Positions 22,798 through 31,115 are shown, counted from the stretch's first letter. The stretch: DNA of 38,768 nucleotides from Euryarchaeota archaeon RBG_19FT_COMBO_69_17 (GCA_001800825.1 MGWD01000051.1:9910-48677); one strand, 5' to 3'. Notes: generated from the sequence alone by a model not told the origin. Numbers and translations: made by a program.

Positions 22798-24387
22798 CTA
22801 CGCCGCGGCCGCCCGCACGAGGCCCAGGTGGATCGGGCTCGGCCTCAGAGGCCTGGACCGGAGTTCGGGATGGAACTGCGATGCGACGAAATACGGATGG
22901 CCGCGCAGCTCGAGGACCTCCATCCGCCGACCGTCGTCCGAGCGACCGACGTATCGCAGGCCCGCGGCCTCGAGCTTCTCGATGTACGCGGGGTTGATCT
23001 CGTACCGGTGGCGGTGCCTCTCGTGGATCGTCGTGGCCCCGTACATCTTCGCGGTCTTCGACGAGGGATCGAGGAGGATCTCGTGGGCCCCGAGGCGCAT
23101 CGTGGCCCCCATGGACTTCACGGACCGCTGCTCGGGCAGCAGGTCCACGACAGGGTGGGGCGTCTTCGGGCTGAACTCGGAGCTGTTCGCGCCCTCGAGC
23201 CCGAGGGCCGCGCGGGCGAAGCCGACCGTCGCGAGCTGGAACCCGAGGCACACGCCCTGGAACGGGATTCCCTGTTCCGCGGCGTATCGGGTCGCCGCAA
23301 TCTTCCCCTCGATCCCGCGGTCCCCGAAGCCCCCGGGCACGAGGATCCCGTCGACCCCGTCGAGGAGCTTCACGCCCTTCCGCTCGAGGTCGAGGGACTC
23401 GACCCACCGGAGCTTCACGTGGGCCCGCGCGGCCGCGGACGCATGGTGGAACGCCTCGATGTGGCTGATGTAGGAGTCCTTCAGGTGGGTGTACTTCCCG
23501 ACGAGGGCGATCTCGACGTCCTTCTCGGGGTTCTTGAGCCGGTCGATGAAGTCCTTCCACGCCTCGAGGTCCTCCCCCTTCGGCTCGAGGCCGAGCTCCC
23601 GGACGACGTACTCCGTCAGGCCCTGGCCGTCGAAGAGGATCGGGACCTCGTAGATCGTCGAGACGTCGGGCGCGCTGATGACCCCCTCCACGGGGAGGTC
23701 GCAGAAGAAGGCGATCTTCTGTTTGATGTCCGGCTCCAGGGTCCTCTCGCCCCGGGCGATGATCGCCTTGGGCTGGATCCCCACGGCCCGCAGCTCCCGG
23801 ACGCTCTGCTGGGTCGGCTTCGTCTTCTGCTCCCCCACGGCCCCCATGATCGGGACGAGGGTCGTGTGGACGAACAGCATGCTCCCCCGCCCGACGTCCT
23901 GGCCCAGCTCCCGGAGGGCCTCGAGGAAGGGCATCCCCTCGATGTCCCCGACCGTCCCACCGACCTCGATGAGGACGAGGTCCGCCTTCTCCCGCTCCCC
24001 GACCCCCCTGAGGAGGGCCTTGATCTCGTCCGTGATGTGCGGGATGATCTGGACCGTCTTCCCGAGGAAGTCCCCGCGCCGCTCCTTCTCGATGACCGCG
24101 CGGTACACCTTCCCCGTCGTAATGTTGTGGTCCCCCGTCAGGTTCACGTCGAGGAACCGCTCGTAGTTCCCGAGGTCCAGGTCGACCTCGGACCCGTCGT
24201 CGAGGACGAACACCTCCCCGTGCTGGTACGGGTTCATCGTCCCCGCGTCGACGTTCAGATACGGGTCGATCTTGATCGGGCAGACCCGCAGGCCCTTCGA
24301 CTTCAGGAGGACCCCGATGGAGGAGGTGGAGATCCCCTTCCCGAGTCCCGACAGAACGCCCCCCGTGACAACGACGTACTTCACGCT
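22798..24387 (-). CDS. pyrG: CTP synthase
   Basis: 529 residues. Converts UTP to CTP using ATP and glutamine. The N-terminal synthetase domain starts KYVVVTGGVLSGLGKGI, with the P-loop lysine and Mg2+-binding region LNVDAGTMNPYQHGEVFVLDDG. The C-terminal class I amidotransferase has the nucleophile in FQGVCLGFQLA and a late histidine/glutamate (SQFHPEL). I chose GTG 24387 because CTP synthases begin directly at this strand and a GGTATTTCT box lies about 35 nt upstream; ATG 24405 (adds MDHSRD) is possible but only 17 nt from that box. Confidence 0.95.
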   Translation of the reverse strand, partial: SVKYVVVTGGVLSGLGKGISTSSIGVLLKSKGLRVCPIKIDPYLNVDAGTMNPYQHGEVFVLDDGSEVDLDLGNYERFLDVNLTGDHNITTGKVYRAVIEKERRGDFLGKTVQIIPHITDEIKALLRGVGEREKADLVLIEVGGTVGDIEGMPFLEALRELGQDVGRGSMLFVHTTLVPIMGAVGEQKTKPTQQSVRELRAVGIQPKAIIARGERTLEPDIKQKIAFFCDLPVEGVISAPDVSTIYEVPILFDGQGLTEYVVRELGLEPKGEDLEAWKDFIDRLKNPEKDVEIALVGKYTHLKDSYISHIEAFHHASAAARAHVKLRWVESLDLERKGVKLLDGVDGILVPGGFGDRGIEGKIAATRYAAEQGIPFQGVCLGFQLATVGFARAALGLEGANSSEFSPKTPHPVVDLLPEQRSVKSMGATMRLGAHEILLDPSSKTAKMYGATTIHERHRHRYEINPAYIEKLEAAGLRYVGRSDDGRRMEVLELRGHPYFVASQFHPELRSRPLRPSPIHLGLVRAAAA

Positions 24388-24417
24388 ATCACGGGAATGG
24401 TCCATCGGGCGGGTCCC

Positions 24418-24426
24418 AGAAATACC
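24418..24426 (-). promoter_or_regulatory. TATA-like box for pyrG
   Basis: Minus strand GGTATTTCT, about 35 nt before GTG 24387. Confidence 0.45.
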
Positions 24427-24469
24427 TTCCGCATCGCCCGTTCGACGGCCCGCCAGAAAAGCTGCAAAG

Positions 24470-24477
24470 TCTTATCC
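24470..24477 (+). promoter_or_regulatory. TATA-like box for the thioredoxin-like gene
   Basis: TCTTATCC about 34 nt before ATG 24508. Confidence 0.5.
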
Positions 24478-24507
24478 GGAACGCGACATTCGTGACGCCC
24501 GGTTCCC

Positions 24508-25083
24508 ATGCCGCAGGACCTCTCCCCCAACCAGGTTCCGGGCCTCCGCCCGGGCGCGGAGGCCCCCGACTTCTCCCTCCCCGGGGTCGACGGGACCACA
24601 TACGGTCTCGATTCGTTCAAGGACGCGAAGGCCCTCGTCATCTTCTTCACGTGCAACCACTGCCCCTACGTCCAGGCGTGGGAGTCCCGGTTCGTCGAGG
24701 TCCAGCGGGACTACGCCGCAAAGGGCGTGCGGCTCGTGGGGGTCAACTCGAACGACGAGACGGAGTATCCGGAGGACGACTTCGCCCACATGAAGGCGCG
24801 GGCGAAGGAGCAGGGGTACAACTTCCCGTACCTCCGGGACGAGAGCCAGGCCGTCGCGGAGGCCTACGGCCCTGTGTCCACGCCGGACTTCTTCGTCCTC
24901 GACCCCCAGCGCGTCGTCCGCTACCGCGGGCGGCTCGATGACAACCATCAGGATCCGAAGCGGGTCGCGAAGCGGTACCTGCGGGACGCCCTCGACGATC
25001 TCCTCGCGGGACGGGACCTCCGCACGCCCCTGACGCCGCCCTATGGCTGCTCGATCAAGTGGAAACCCGCTCACTACGCGTGA
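24508..25083 (+). CDS. thioredoxin-fold redoxin (AhpC/TSA-like)
   Basis: 191 residues. GLRPGAEAPDFSLPGVDG is the usual redoxin opening. FFTCNHCPYVQAWE carries a C49-x2-C52 pair in the thioredoxin position, PVSTPDFFVLDP has the cis-proline, and DDNHQDPKRVAKRYLRDALDDLL is the C-terminal helix of this branch of peroxiredoxin-like oxidoreductases. No signal peptide; probably a cytosolic thiol oxidoreductase. The C-terminus CSIKWKPAHYA is also typical of this family. Ten bp overlap the convergent phosphopantothenate synthetase gene. Confidence 0.9.
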   Translation: MPQDLSPNQVPGLRPGAEAPDFSLPGVDGTTYGLDSFKDAKALVIFFTCNHCPYVQAWESRFVEVQRDYAAKGVRLVGVNSNDETEYPEDDFAHMKARAKEQGYNFPYLRDESQAVAEAYGPVSTPDFFVLDPQRVVRYRGRLDDNHQDPKRVAKRYLRDALDDLLAGRDLRTPLTPPYGCSIKWKPAHYA

Positions 25084-25868
25084 GGGCTCCGTCTCCTCGT
25101 CCGGGTCCGCGTGGGTCGCGCCCTCCGACGGAGGACCTTGAGCCGCCATTCGAGGAACGAGTACGTTGCGCCCAGGTTCCCTGCCTTGTCGTACGCGCGG
25201 AGCATGCGCGCGGCCTCCCCCGGGGCGTCCTGGAGTTCCCCGACGAACTTCCGGATGTTCGCGAGCGCGCGGGTCAGCTCGTCCACGACGGGGATCGTCG
25301 CCCGCTGGGACGTCCGGGAGAGCGGGTTGAGGTCGACGCTGATGACTGTCTTCCCCATCGCCGCGAGGGCCTCGGCCCGGTCCCCGTCCTCGAGGGGGAC
25401 GAGGACGACGTCGGCCGTGAAGATGCCGTCCCGGTCGCTGAGGGCCCGCTTCGACTCGAGTCCCGGGATCCTCGCGTCGGGACGGGTGCCCAGGACGGCC
25501 TCGGCTCCGGCGGCCTCCAGCCTCCGGACGATTCGGCGGACGCGGGCCGGCGTCCGGTGAAACAGGTTGACCTCGATCCGCGCCGGGATCGCGCGGGCGA
25601 GCCGGACGACCTCTCGGGCCGCGAGAGCGGCGACGTTCCCGTTCACGGAAATCACGGGCCGCTTTGCCCGGAGGAGGGCGGCCGCCGCGGCCTTCTCCGC
25701 GACGAGGGCGGGCGCGCTCGACTCCTCCCCAAGGAGGTAGTCGAACGCCTCCCCCCGTCCGTGGGCGATGAGGCCTTCCGGCACGACGGTCCCGTCCTTC
25801 CACGCCCGCACGAGCCTCTCCCGGCGGACGAGGGACGCGTACCTCGGATGGGACTTCGGGATCCTCAC
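25074..25868 (-). CDS. 4-phosphopantoate--beta-alanine ligase (archaeal phosphopantothenate synthetase)
   Basis: 264 residues. Joins 4-phosphopantoate to beta-alanine in the archaeal CoA pathway. The family (formerly DUF137) signature is plain: IPKSHPRYASLVRRERL, GLIAHGRGEAFDYLLGE, PVISVNGNVAAL, EVNLFHRT, ADVVLVPLEDGDRAEALAAMGK and SVDLNPLSRTSQRATIPVVDE. The start is GTG 25868 in a GTGA overlap with the stop of the DUF1611 gene, implying coupled translation. Pantoate kinase, its pathway partner, is not in the window. The C-terminus is very basic (RRRARPTRTRTRRR), beyond the usual family end. Confidence 0.95.
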   Translation of the reverse strand: MRIPKSHPRYASLVRRERLVRAWKDGTVVPEGLIAHGRGEAFDYLLGEESSAPALVAEKAAAAALLRAKRPVISVNGNVAALAAREVVRLARAIPARIEVNLFHRTPARVRRIVRRLEAAGAEAVLGTRPDARIPGLESKRALSDRDGIFTADVVLVPLEDGDRAEALAAMGKTVISVDLNPLSRTSQRATIPVVDELTRALANIRKFVGELQDAPGEAARMLRAYDKAGNLGATYSFLEWRLKVLRRRARPTRTRTRRRSPHA

Positions 25869-26920
25869 AGCATCCCCTTGATTCTCTCGACGAACTTCCC
25901 ACAGCCGTGCCAGAGGGGGTCCGCGGCGGGCAGTTCGTACCGGTCCTCCCACTCCCGGACCGTGGCCTCGACCTGGTCCCGGGTCATGTTCTCGTGGTTG
26001 ATCGCGAGCCCGAACACCTTCGCCCCCCGGGCGAAGAACTCGAGCCACTCGATCTCCTCCTCGACCGTGGGCATGGGCCACGCGACGACGTCCCGGCGGA
26101 AGTTCCTCGTCTTCCGGGCGGGGGCGTGCATCATGAGGATCCCGGAGGGCATGGAGGCCATGAGGATCGCGCGGGTCCCGCACACGTACGCGGGGTGGGA
26201 GACGCTCCCCTGCCCCTCCACGACGAGGACCCTCGGCTTCGTCTCCTCCCATGCCCGGACGACCTCCGCCTCGAGCTCGCCGACCATGAAGTCCCCCTTG
26301 ATGGAGTCGAGGGCGACCCCGTACGGCGATCCTTGGAGCAGGCCCGTCTGGCCCGTCGCGACGAACGTCGTCCCTACGCCGGCGTCGTTCAGGGCGTCCG
26401 TGAGGAGGAGGGCCGTCGTGCGCTTCCCGATCGACCCGTCCGTCCCGAGGACGGGGATCCGGAGGCACGGGAGCCTCCGGGAGCGGTCGCTGAACTGCTG
26501 GGCCTCCCGGATCGGCCGCGGCCGACGGACGTCGACGAGGCGGACCCCGCGGTCCGCCGCAAGCTTGGAGAACTCCGGATCGTCGCCCAGGTACTCGTGG
26601 AGGCCCGCGACGACACTCAGGCCCGCCTCGATCGCCTCCCGGATCACGGGCCGGAATTCCTTCGGGATGTACCCGCCGAACGTCGCGACCCCGATGATGA
26701 GGGTCTCCGGCCGAGCCCGGTCCACGGCCTCCCGGAGGTCCTTCAGGATCGGGATGCCTTTCGGGGTCCCGTCGAGGACCTCCCCCGCGTCACGCCCCGC
26801 CTTCGTCCGGTCGATCACCCCGACGATCTCGTAGCGCTTCGAGCACCGCACGAGGCCGTTCGCCGTCTTCCCCGTGTTCTGGCCGAAGTACCCGTCGCAG
26901 AGGATGACCGCGCGTTCCAC
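25865..26920 (-). CDS. DUF1611-family P-loop protein
   Basis: 351 residues, COG3367/PF07755 type. The N-terminal Rossmann-like half (RAVILCDGYFGQNTGKTANG, VGVIDRTKAGRDAG, LIIGVATFGGYIP) is followed by a P-loop half with G159-TDGSIGKRT (G165-K166-R-T168) and VLVVEGQGSVSHPAY. A bacterial relative, DgcN, is a D-glutamate N-acetyltransferase, but the archaeal role is unknown. Its TGA overlaps the GTG of the phosphopantothenate synthetase gene. Start GTG 26920. The promoter is unclear; a CATTATC patch lies about 95 nt upstream. Confidence 0.85.
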   Translation of the reverse strand: MERAVILCDGYFGQNTGKTANGLVRCSKRYEIVGVIDRTKAGRDAGEVLDGTPKGIPILKDLREAVDRARPETLIIGVATFGGYIPKEFRPVIREAIEAGLSVVAGLHEYLGDDPEFSKLAADRGVRLVDVRRPRPIREAQQFSDRSRRLPCLRIPVLGTDGSIGKRTTALLLTDALNDAGVGTTFVATGQTGLLQGSPYGVALDSIKGDFMVGELEAEVVRAWEETKPRVLVVEGQGSVSHPAYVCGTRAILMASMPSGILMMHAPARKTRNFRRDVVAWPMPTVEEEIEWLEFFARGAKVFGLAINHENMTRDQVEATVREWEDRYELPAADPLWHGCGKFVERIKGML

Positions 26921-26992
26921 CTGTTCACGCCCCGGGGGCGGTCCCGCGGATGCGGTCGGAGGTCATGAGGTCTCGCTCCCCACCCGGGCGCT

Positions 26993-27010
26993 CCGGGACA
27001 ACAATCCCGG
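26993..27010. repeat. 6-bp perfect inverted repeat in the DUF1611-TPR divergent region
   Basis: CCGGGA (26993-26998) and TCCCGG (27005-27010) flank CAACAA. It lies in the 142-bp gap between the two divergent genes and is a candidate regulator site or hairpin. Confidence 0.4.
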
Positions 27011-27062
27011 CTGATAATGGCGAAGGAAACTCCATTACCCGTCTTAAATCTGAGTCCGGCCG

Positions 27063-27788
27063 ATGCTCAAGGGATTCCGCCGAGCGTTGAGTGGAATCCC
27101 TCGACCCAGGTCCGGGGGCCGCCGGGAGGCCTTGCGGGCCGTCGCCCGCGGGAACCAGCTCCTCGACCGGGGGGACCTCGAGGGCGCGCGGAAGGCCTTC
27201 GAGGCCGCCGTCGCGACGGACCCGGACTACGCGCCCGCGTGGAACAACCTCGGGGTCGTCGTCGATCGGGGAGGCCGCCCCCTCGACGCCCTGCCCCACT
27301 TCAACCACGCGATCAAGCTCAGCCCTTCCTTCGTCGACGCCTGGTGCAACAAGGGCGTGGCCCTCCTCCACCTGGACCGCCCCTCGAGGGCCGAGGAATG
27401 CTTCCAGTCCGCCCTCCAGGTCGACCCGGGCTCGGAGGTCGCCCTCCTCAACCTCGGGGTCCTCCGGGCCCGCCGGGGGGACCTCCGGGGCGCGACGGAC
27501 GCGTTCGCCCTCGGCCTGCGAGACAATCCCGACTACGCCGCCCTTTGGGTGAACCTCGGGACCGTGTTCCTCGAGTCGAAGGAGGTCGGGCGGGCCCTCC
27601 AGTGCGTGAACGCGGCCCTCGGCCGCCGTCCCGACTACCCTGAGGCGTGGCTCCAGAAGGGCCGCATCCTCGTCGCGTCGGGGAAGCCGGACGACGCGCG
27701 GTTCTGCTTCGAGCGGGCCCTCCAGATGCGTCCGACCCTCGCCGGCGCGCGGGAGGCCCTCGCCGCCCTCCGGAGGTCCGGGGGATGA
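27063..27788 (+). CDS. tetratricopeptide-repeat protein
   Basis: 241 residues, almost wholly TPR. About six 34-residue repeats run from residue 25: ARGNQLLDRGDLEGARKAFE, NNLGVVVDRGGRPLDALPHF, NKGVALLHLDRPSRAEECFQ, LNLGVLRARRGDLRGATDAF, VNLGTVFLESKEVGRALQCV and QKGRILVASGKPDDARFCFE, each followed by a P-x-x-A/Y turn. The N-terminus is basic. No signal peptide or membrane segment: a cytosolic protein-interaction scaffold. Its TGA overlaps the ATG of the next gene (ATGA), so the two are co-translated and may interact. A/T patches at 27043 and 27015 are candidate TATA boxes. Confidence 0.9.
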   Translation: MLKGFRRALSGIPRPRSGGRREALRAVARGNQLLDRGDLEGARKAFEAAVATDPDYAPAWNNLGVVVDRGGRPLDALPHFNHAIKLSPSFVDAWCNKGVALLHLDRPSRAEECFQSALQVDPGSEVALLNLGVLRARRGDLRGATDAFALGLRDNPDYAALWVNLGTVFLESKEVGRALQCVNAALGRRPDYPEAWLQKGRILVASGKPDDARFCFERALQMRPTLAGAREALAALRRSGG

Positions 27789-30700
27789 CCCGGAAGGCCT
27801 CCGCCCTCCCTCCCTGCCCCCGGTGCGGGGGCCAGCTCCTCCCCATCAGCCTCTGCGATGTGTGCGGGTCCGCCGCGGTCCTCCGAGGCCTGGAGGAGAT
27901 CGACCGGGTCGTCGAGTGCCCCGAATGCCACGCGACGAGTCCCGCCCAGGTCCTCTGCGACGGGTGCCAGACGCGGAGCCTGCTCGCGGACCTGCCGGAG
28001 GCGGACTCCACGCCCCCGAAGTGCCCCTCTTGCGCGACGTTCCTCGGCCCCGACGACGCCGCGTGCCCGACCTGCGGGCGCTCCTTCCGGGCGGCCCCTG
28101 CCATCCCCCGTCGGAAGGAGAGGAGGTCCCGCCGGATCCGGGGCGACTACGACGAGCGGCAGCTGCGGGACATCCTGTCGATCCCGGGGGTCAACGAGGC
28201 CCTCGCCCGCGTCCTCCTGCGTCAGGGCTACAACGCGATCTCGAAATTGAAGGCCGCCCCGGAACCGGAGCTCGCCTCGATCCCGGAGATCGGCCCCGCG
28301 GGAGCCCGGACCCTCCTGCGCGCCCTTGCGACGGTCCCGTACGTCGTGCCCGCGAGGCGCGGAGACGCGTTCGCGGAGGAGGAGGCGGAATGCCCCCTGT
28401 GCGCTTGCCCGACGTCCCTGTTCGCCTCATCGTGCCTCGATTGCGGCGCCTTCTTCGACGAGGAGGAGACGGACCTGGAGACCCGGGAGAGGCTCGCCGG
28501 GGAGGCGCCCGCGAGCCTCCTGTCGTTCTACGACCTCCGTCTCGAGGATGACCCGGAGGACGCGGACCTGTGGTACGCCCGGGGCCTCCTCCTCGAGTCC
28601 CTCGGCCAGGACGCGGGCGCCCTGGAGTCCCTCGAGCGGGCGAAGGCCCTGAGCCCCGGGACGCGGAAGGTCACCGTCGCGATCACGCGGCTCTTGTCGA
28701 AGACCCCGCCCGCCTCCGGCGGCTCGGACCGCCTGCGTTCCATGCTTCACACGATGGTCGAGGATGTGGCCTTCGAGCAGGAGATGACCGCGGTCCAACG
28801 GTCCCTCGGGCTCGAGGGGCCCGCGTGCCCCTTCTGCGACGAGCCCGTCCCGCCCGACGCGAGGACGTGTCCCGCGTGCTCGATGACCCTCCCGTCCCGG
28901 ACGCTGCCGGAGGCGGCCCGCCCGAAGGTCGAGGAGGAACAGGACCTCCTCGCCTCCCTCCTCGAGGACCTCCGGAGGGAGGCCCGCGCGCCGGAGCCCG
29001 TGGCCGAGCTCGAACCCTCGACGCCCCCGACCCTCGACGGGATGGTCCAGGCGTTCGAGGAATCCCTCTCCCCGGAGGAGCTCGAGGCGGCCCAACGCGC
29101 GACCCTCGACTGGCTCATGGACGAGCTCGAGGAGTCGATCGGCCCGGAGGAGGCGCCATCCCCGGCGCCCCCGCCTCACCCCTCGTCGAGCCCGGCCCCC
29201 GCCTCGGGCCTGGGAGCGCGGTTCCACATCCCCACCTCCCGCGGCTTCCTGTCCCGGTCCCGGGTCCAGCGCCGGGGTTTCGTGAACGGGGCTGGCTCCG
29301 TGAACGGCCGCGCCCGGGTCAACGGGCTCGTGAACGGGCAGGGGACAGGCCTCGTGAACGGCCGGGGCCACGTGAACGGCTTCGTGAACGGCCGCGGCTA
29401 CGTGAACGGCGCCTCCGTGACCCTCGTCCGGCTCCCGTCCCCGCCCCGGCGGACGACGTTCGCGCTCGTCGCCCTCGGGCTCGTCATGGGGGGCCTCATC
29501 GGCGCCCTCCTCCTCGTGCCGTCCTCCGTGCCCTCGGCCCCGATCTCGATCGACGGCTCGTTCGAGGACTGGACGTCCGTGCCGTCCCTCGACGCGGCGA
29601 CGCCGTCGACGAACCCCCGGGTCGGGATCGCGCGGTACGCCCTCCTCTCCTACCGGACGTCCCTCTTCCTCTTCGCCTCGACCCTCGCCCCGACGTTCGA
29701 GGACCCCGACGGCTTCGACGGGGTGTTCTTCCTCCTCGATGCGGACGACGACCCGTGGACGGGTTACTCGTTCGCCGGGGTCGGAGCGGACTTCGTCGTC
29801 GAGGTCTACGGGAACGGGACGTCGCGGAGCGCGCACCTCTTCGAGTTCCCCGCGGACGCGGAGTTGAACTGGAGCCGGCGGGCCCCGGTGACGTCCCTCC
29901 GGGCCGCCTCGGGCCCGGGGGGCGTGGAGGTCCTCCTCCCCCTCGCGGACCTGGAGCCCGCGGACCCCGCGCTCCTCCGGGCCGTCGTCTACGCGGACGA
30001 CTTCGAGGGCGCCTCGAGCCGGGGGCTCGGCCTCTTGTCGACATCCGCGGGGGCGATCCTCCTCGAGTCGCGCCCCCTCGTCACGACCGTGGGCCCCGGC
30101 CCCACGGAGATCCTCGAGATCCGGGTCCGGGGCCTCGGTCTGACCCCCTCCGACGCGTGGGCCGTCTCCTCCTTCCGTCTGCGGGGGACCGCGGGCCTTA
30201 CCTATGATCTGTCGGCGGAATCCGTGAGCATCACCCGGGACCAGCCCGAGGTGGCCGTGCGGGCCACCGTGCAGGTCCCGGGATTTTTCCCCGGCGACAC
30301 GGTCAGCCTCGAGGTCCTCGGCGCGAACGCGGACCGCCCCGTCTCCGTGACGGGCGACGCGGGCCGAGCGTACGTGATCGGCCCGCCCCCGACGAAGCGG
30401 ATCGACGGGCTCTTCGCGGACTGGGCCGGGACCTCGGTCCCGGACGCGGACCCGGAGGCCGTCAACAACTCGAACGTCGACATCGTCCGGTCGGGCGCGG
30501 CGACGGATGGGACCCTCGCGTACTTCCAGGTCGAGGTCGCGGGCGTCCTCTTGGAGGGCCGGGTCCCCCAGCGCGTGGCCCGCCCCGTGGGCCCCGGCGG
30601 GCCCGGCGGCCCGCCCGGCCCGTCGACCCCCCCGCCCCGGCGCACGGGGGAGGACCTCCTCCGGATGTACGTTGACATGAACGGGTCGGACCTCCAGGGC

Positions 30701-31114
30701 GCGGACATCGAGGGGATCCTCGCGGACGTCCTCGTGGAGGTGCGCGGTCAGGCGGGCGCGGTGACGTCGACCTCCCTGTATACGTGGTCCTCGGGCTGGC
30801 GGAAGGTCCCCGGGGCGCCCATCGTCATCGCGAAGAACTCGACCGCGATCGAGGGCTCGATCCTCATCGCGCCCGGGTGGAACGGGACGCGAGTCGTCTT
30901 CGAGGCGACGGACTGGTCCGGGATCCGGGACGTGACGGAGCCCATCGCCGTCGTCTACGAGCCCCCGACGCCCCTCGTCCCCGTGGTCCCGATCACGATC
31001 GCCGCCCCGGAGTTCGAGCTCGCGGCGGCCCCCCTCCTCGGGACCGCGGCCCTCGTGCTCCTCCTCCGCCGCCGGCGGGCCCGCGGCTCTTCGGGTCCCC
31101 GAGAAGGTACTTGA
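27785..31114 (+). CDS. large modular membrane protein: zinc ribbons, helix-hairpin-helix, VNG repeats, surface domains
   Basis: 1109 residues. Zinc-ribbon cysteines: C11/14/24/27, C45/48/58/61, C80/83/94/97, C203/206/217/220 and a fifth ribbon from C348 (CPFC...CPAC). Residues 121-181 hold a helix-hairpin-helix-like pair (LSIPGVNEALARVLLRQGY, ASIPEIGPAGARTLLRAL). A TPR-like helix pair follows near 245-292. After an acidic and then Pro/Ser-rich linker come eight VNG repeats (499-542) and a transmembrane helix near 557-579. The presumed outside part has two domains opening IDGSFEDW (about 587) and IDGLFADW (about 872), as in CBM9/DOMON-like beta-sandwiches, with NGT/NNS glycosylation-type sites. 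A second helix near 1079-1093 ends in RRRRARGSS. No function is known to me. Confidence 0.88.
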   Translation: MTRKASALPPCPRCGGQLLPISLCDVCGSAAVLRGLEEIDRVVECPECHATSPAQVLCDGCQTRSLLADLPEADSTPPKCPSCATFLGPDDAACPTCGRSFRAAPAIPRRKERRSRRIRGDYDERQLRDILSIPGVNEALARVLLRQGYNAISKLKAAPEPELASIPEIGPAGARTLLRALATVPYVVPARRGDAFAEEEAECPLCACPTSLFASSCLDCGAFFDEEETDLETRERLAGEAPASLLSFYDLRLEDDPEDADLWYARGLLLESLGQDAGALESLERAKALSPGTRKVTVAITRLLSKTPPASGGSDRLRSMLHTMVEDVAFEQEMTAVQRSLGLEGPACPFCDEPVPPDARTCPACSMTLPSRTLPEAARPKVEEEQDLLASLLEDLRREARAPEPVAELEPSTPPTLDGMVQAFEESLSPEELEAAQRATLDWLMDELEESIGPEEAPSPAPPPHPSSSPAPASGLGARFHIPTSRGFLSRSRVQRRGFVNGAGSVNGRARVNGLVNGQGTGLVNGRGHVNGFVNGRGYVNGASVTLVRLPSPPRRTTFALVALGLVMGGLIGALLLVPSSVPSAPISIDGSFEDWTSVPSLDAATPSTNPRVGIARYALLSYRTSLFLFASTLAPTFEDPDGFDGVFFLLDADDDPWTGYSFAGVGADFVVEVYGNGTSRSAHLFEFPADAELNWSRRAPVTSLRAASGPGGVEVLLPLADLEPADPALLRAVVYADDFEGASSRGLGLLSTSAGAILLESRPLVTTVGPGPTEILEIRVRGLGLTPSDAWAVSSFRLRGTAGLTYDLSAESVSITRDQPEVAVRATVQVPGFFPGDTVSLEVLGANADRPVSVTGDAGRAYVIGPPPTKRIDGLFADWAGTSVPDADPEAVNNSNVDIVRSGAATDGTLAYFQVEVAGVLLEGRVPQRVARPVGPGGPGGPPGPSTPPPRRTGEDLLRMYVDMNGSDLQGADIEGILADVLVEVRGQAGAVTSTSLYTWSSGWRKVPGAPIVIAKNSTAIEGSILIAPGWNGTRVVFEATDWSGIRDVTEPIAVVYEPPTPLVPVVPITIAAPEFELAAAPLLGTAALVLLLRRRRARGSSGPREGT
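29279..29412 (+). repeat. VNG repeat tract inside the large membrane protein
   Basis: Eight copies of V-N-G spaced by short G/R-rich or aromatic/aliphatic residues (FVNGAGSVNGRARVNG, then LVNG, LVNGRGHVNG, FVNGRGYVNG). At DNA level GTGAACGG recurs seven times, with one GTCAACGG. It lies immediately before the first transmembrane helix. Confidence 0.85.
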
Positions 31115-31115
31115 G
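31104..31115 (+). promoter_or_regulatory. TATA-like box for ychF-polB
   Basis: AAGGTACTTGAG centred 30 nt before ATG 31139, overlapping the end of the preceding gene. The match is weak. Confidence 0.35.

Noticed and set aside
26925-27371. 148-codon minus-strand frame upstream of DUF1611
   Set aside because: It is antisense to the TPR gene, has no recognisable motif, and its composition matches a shadow frame.
29279-29412. Direct repeats resembling a CRISPR or minisatellite
   Set aside because: Units are short, unevenly spaced and in frame, coding VNG; there are no constant spacers. It is a protein repeat.
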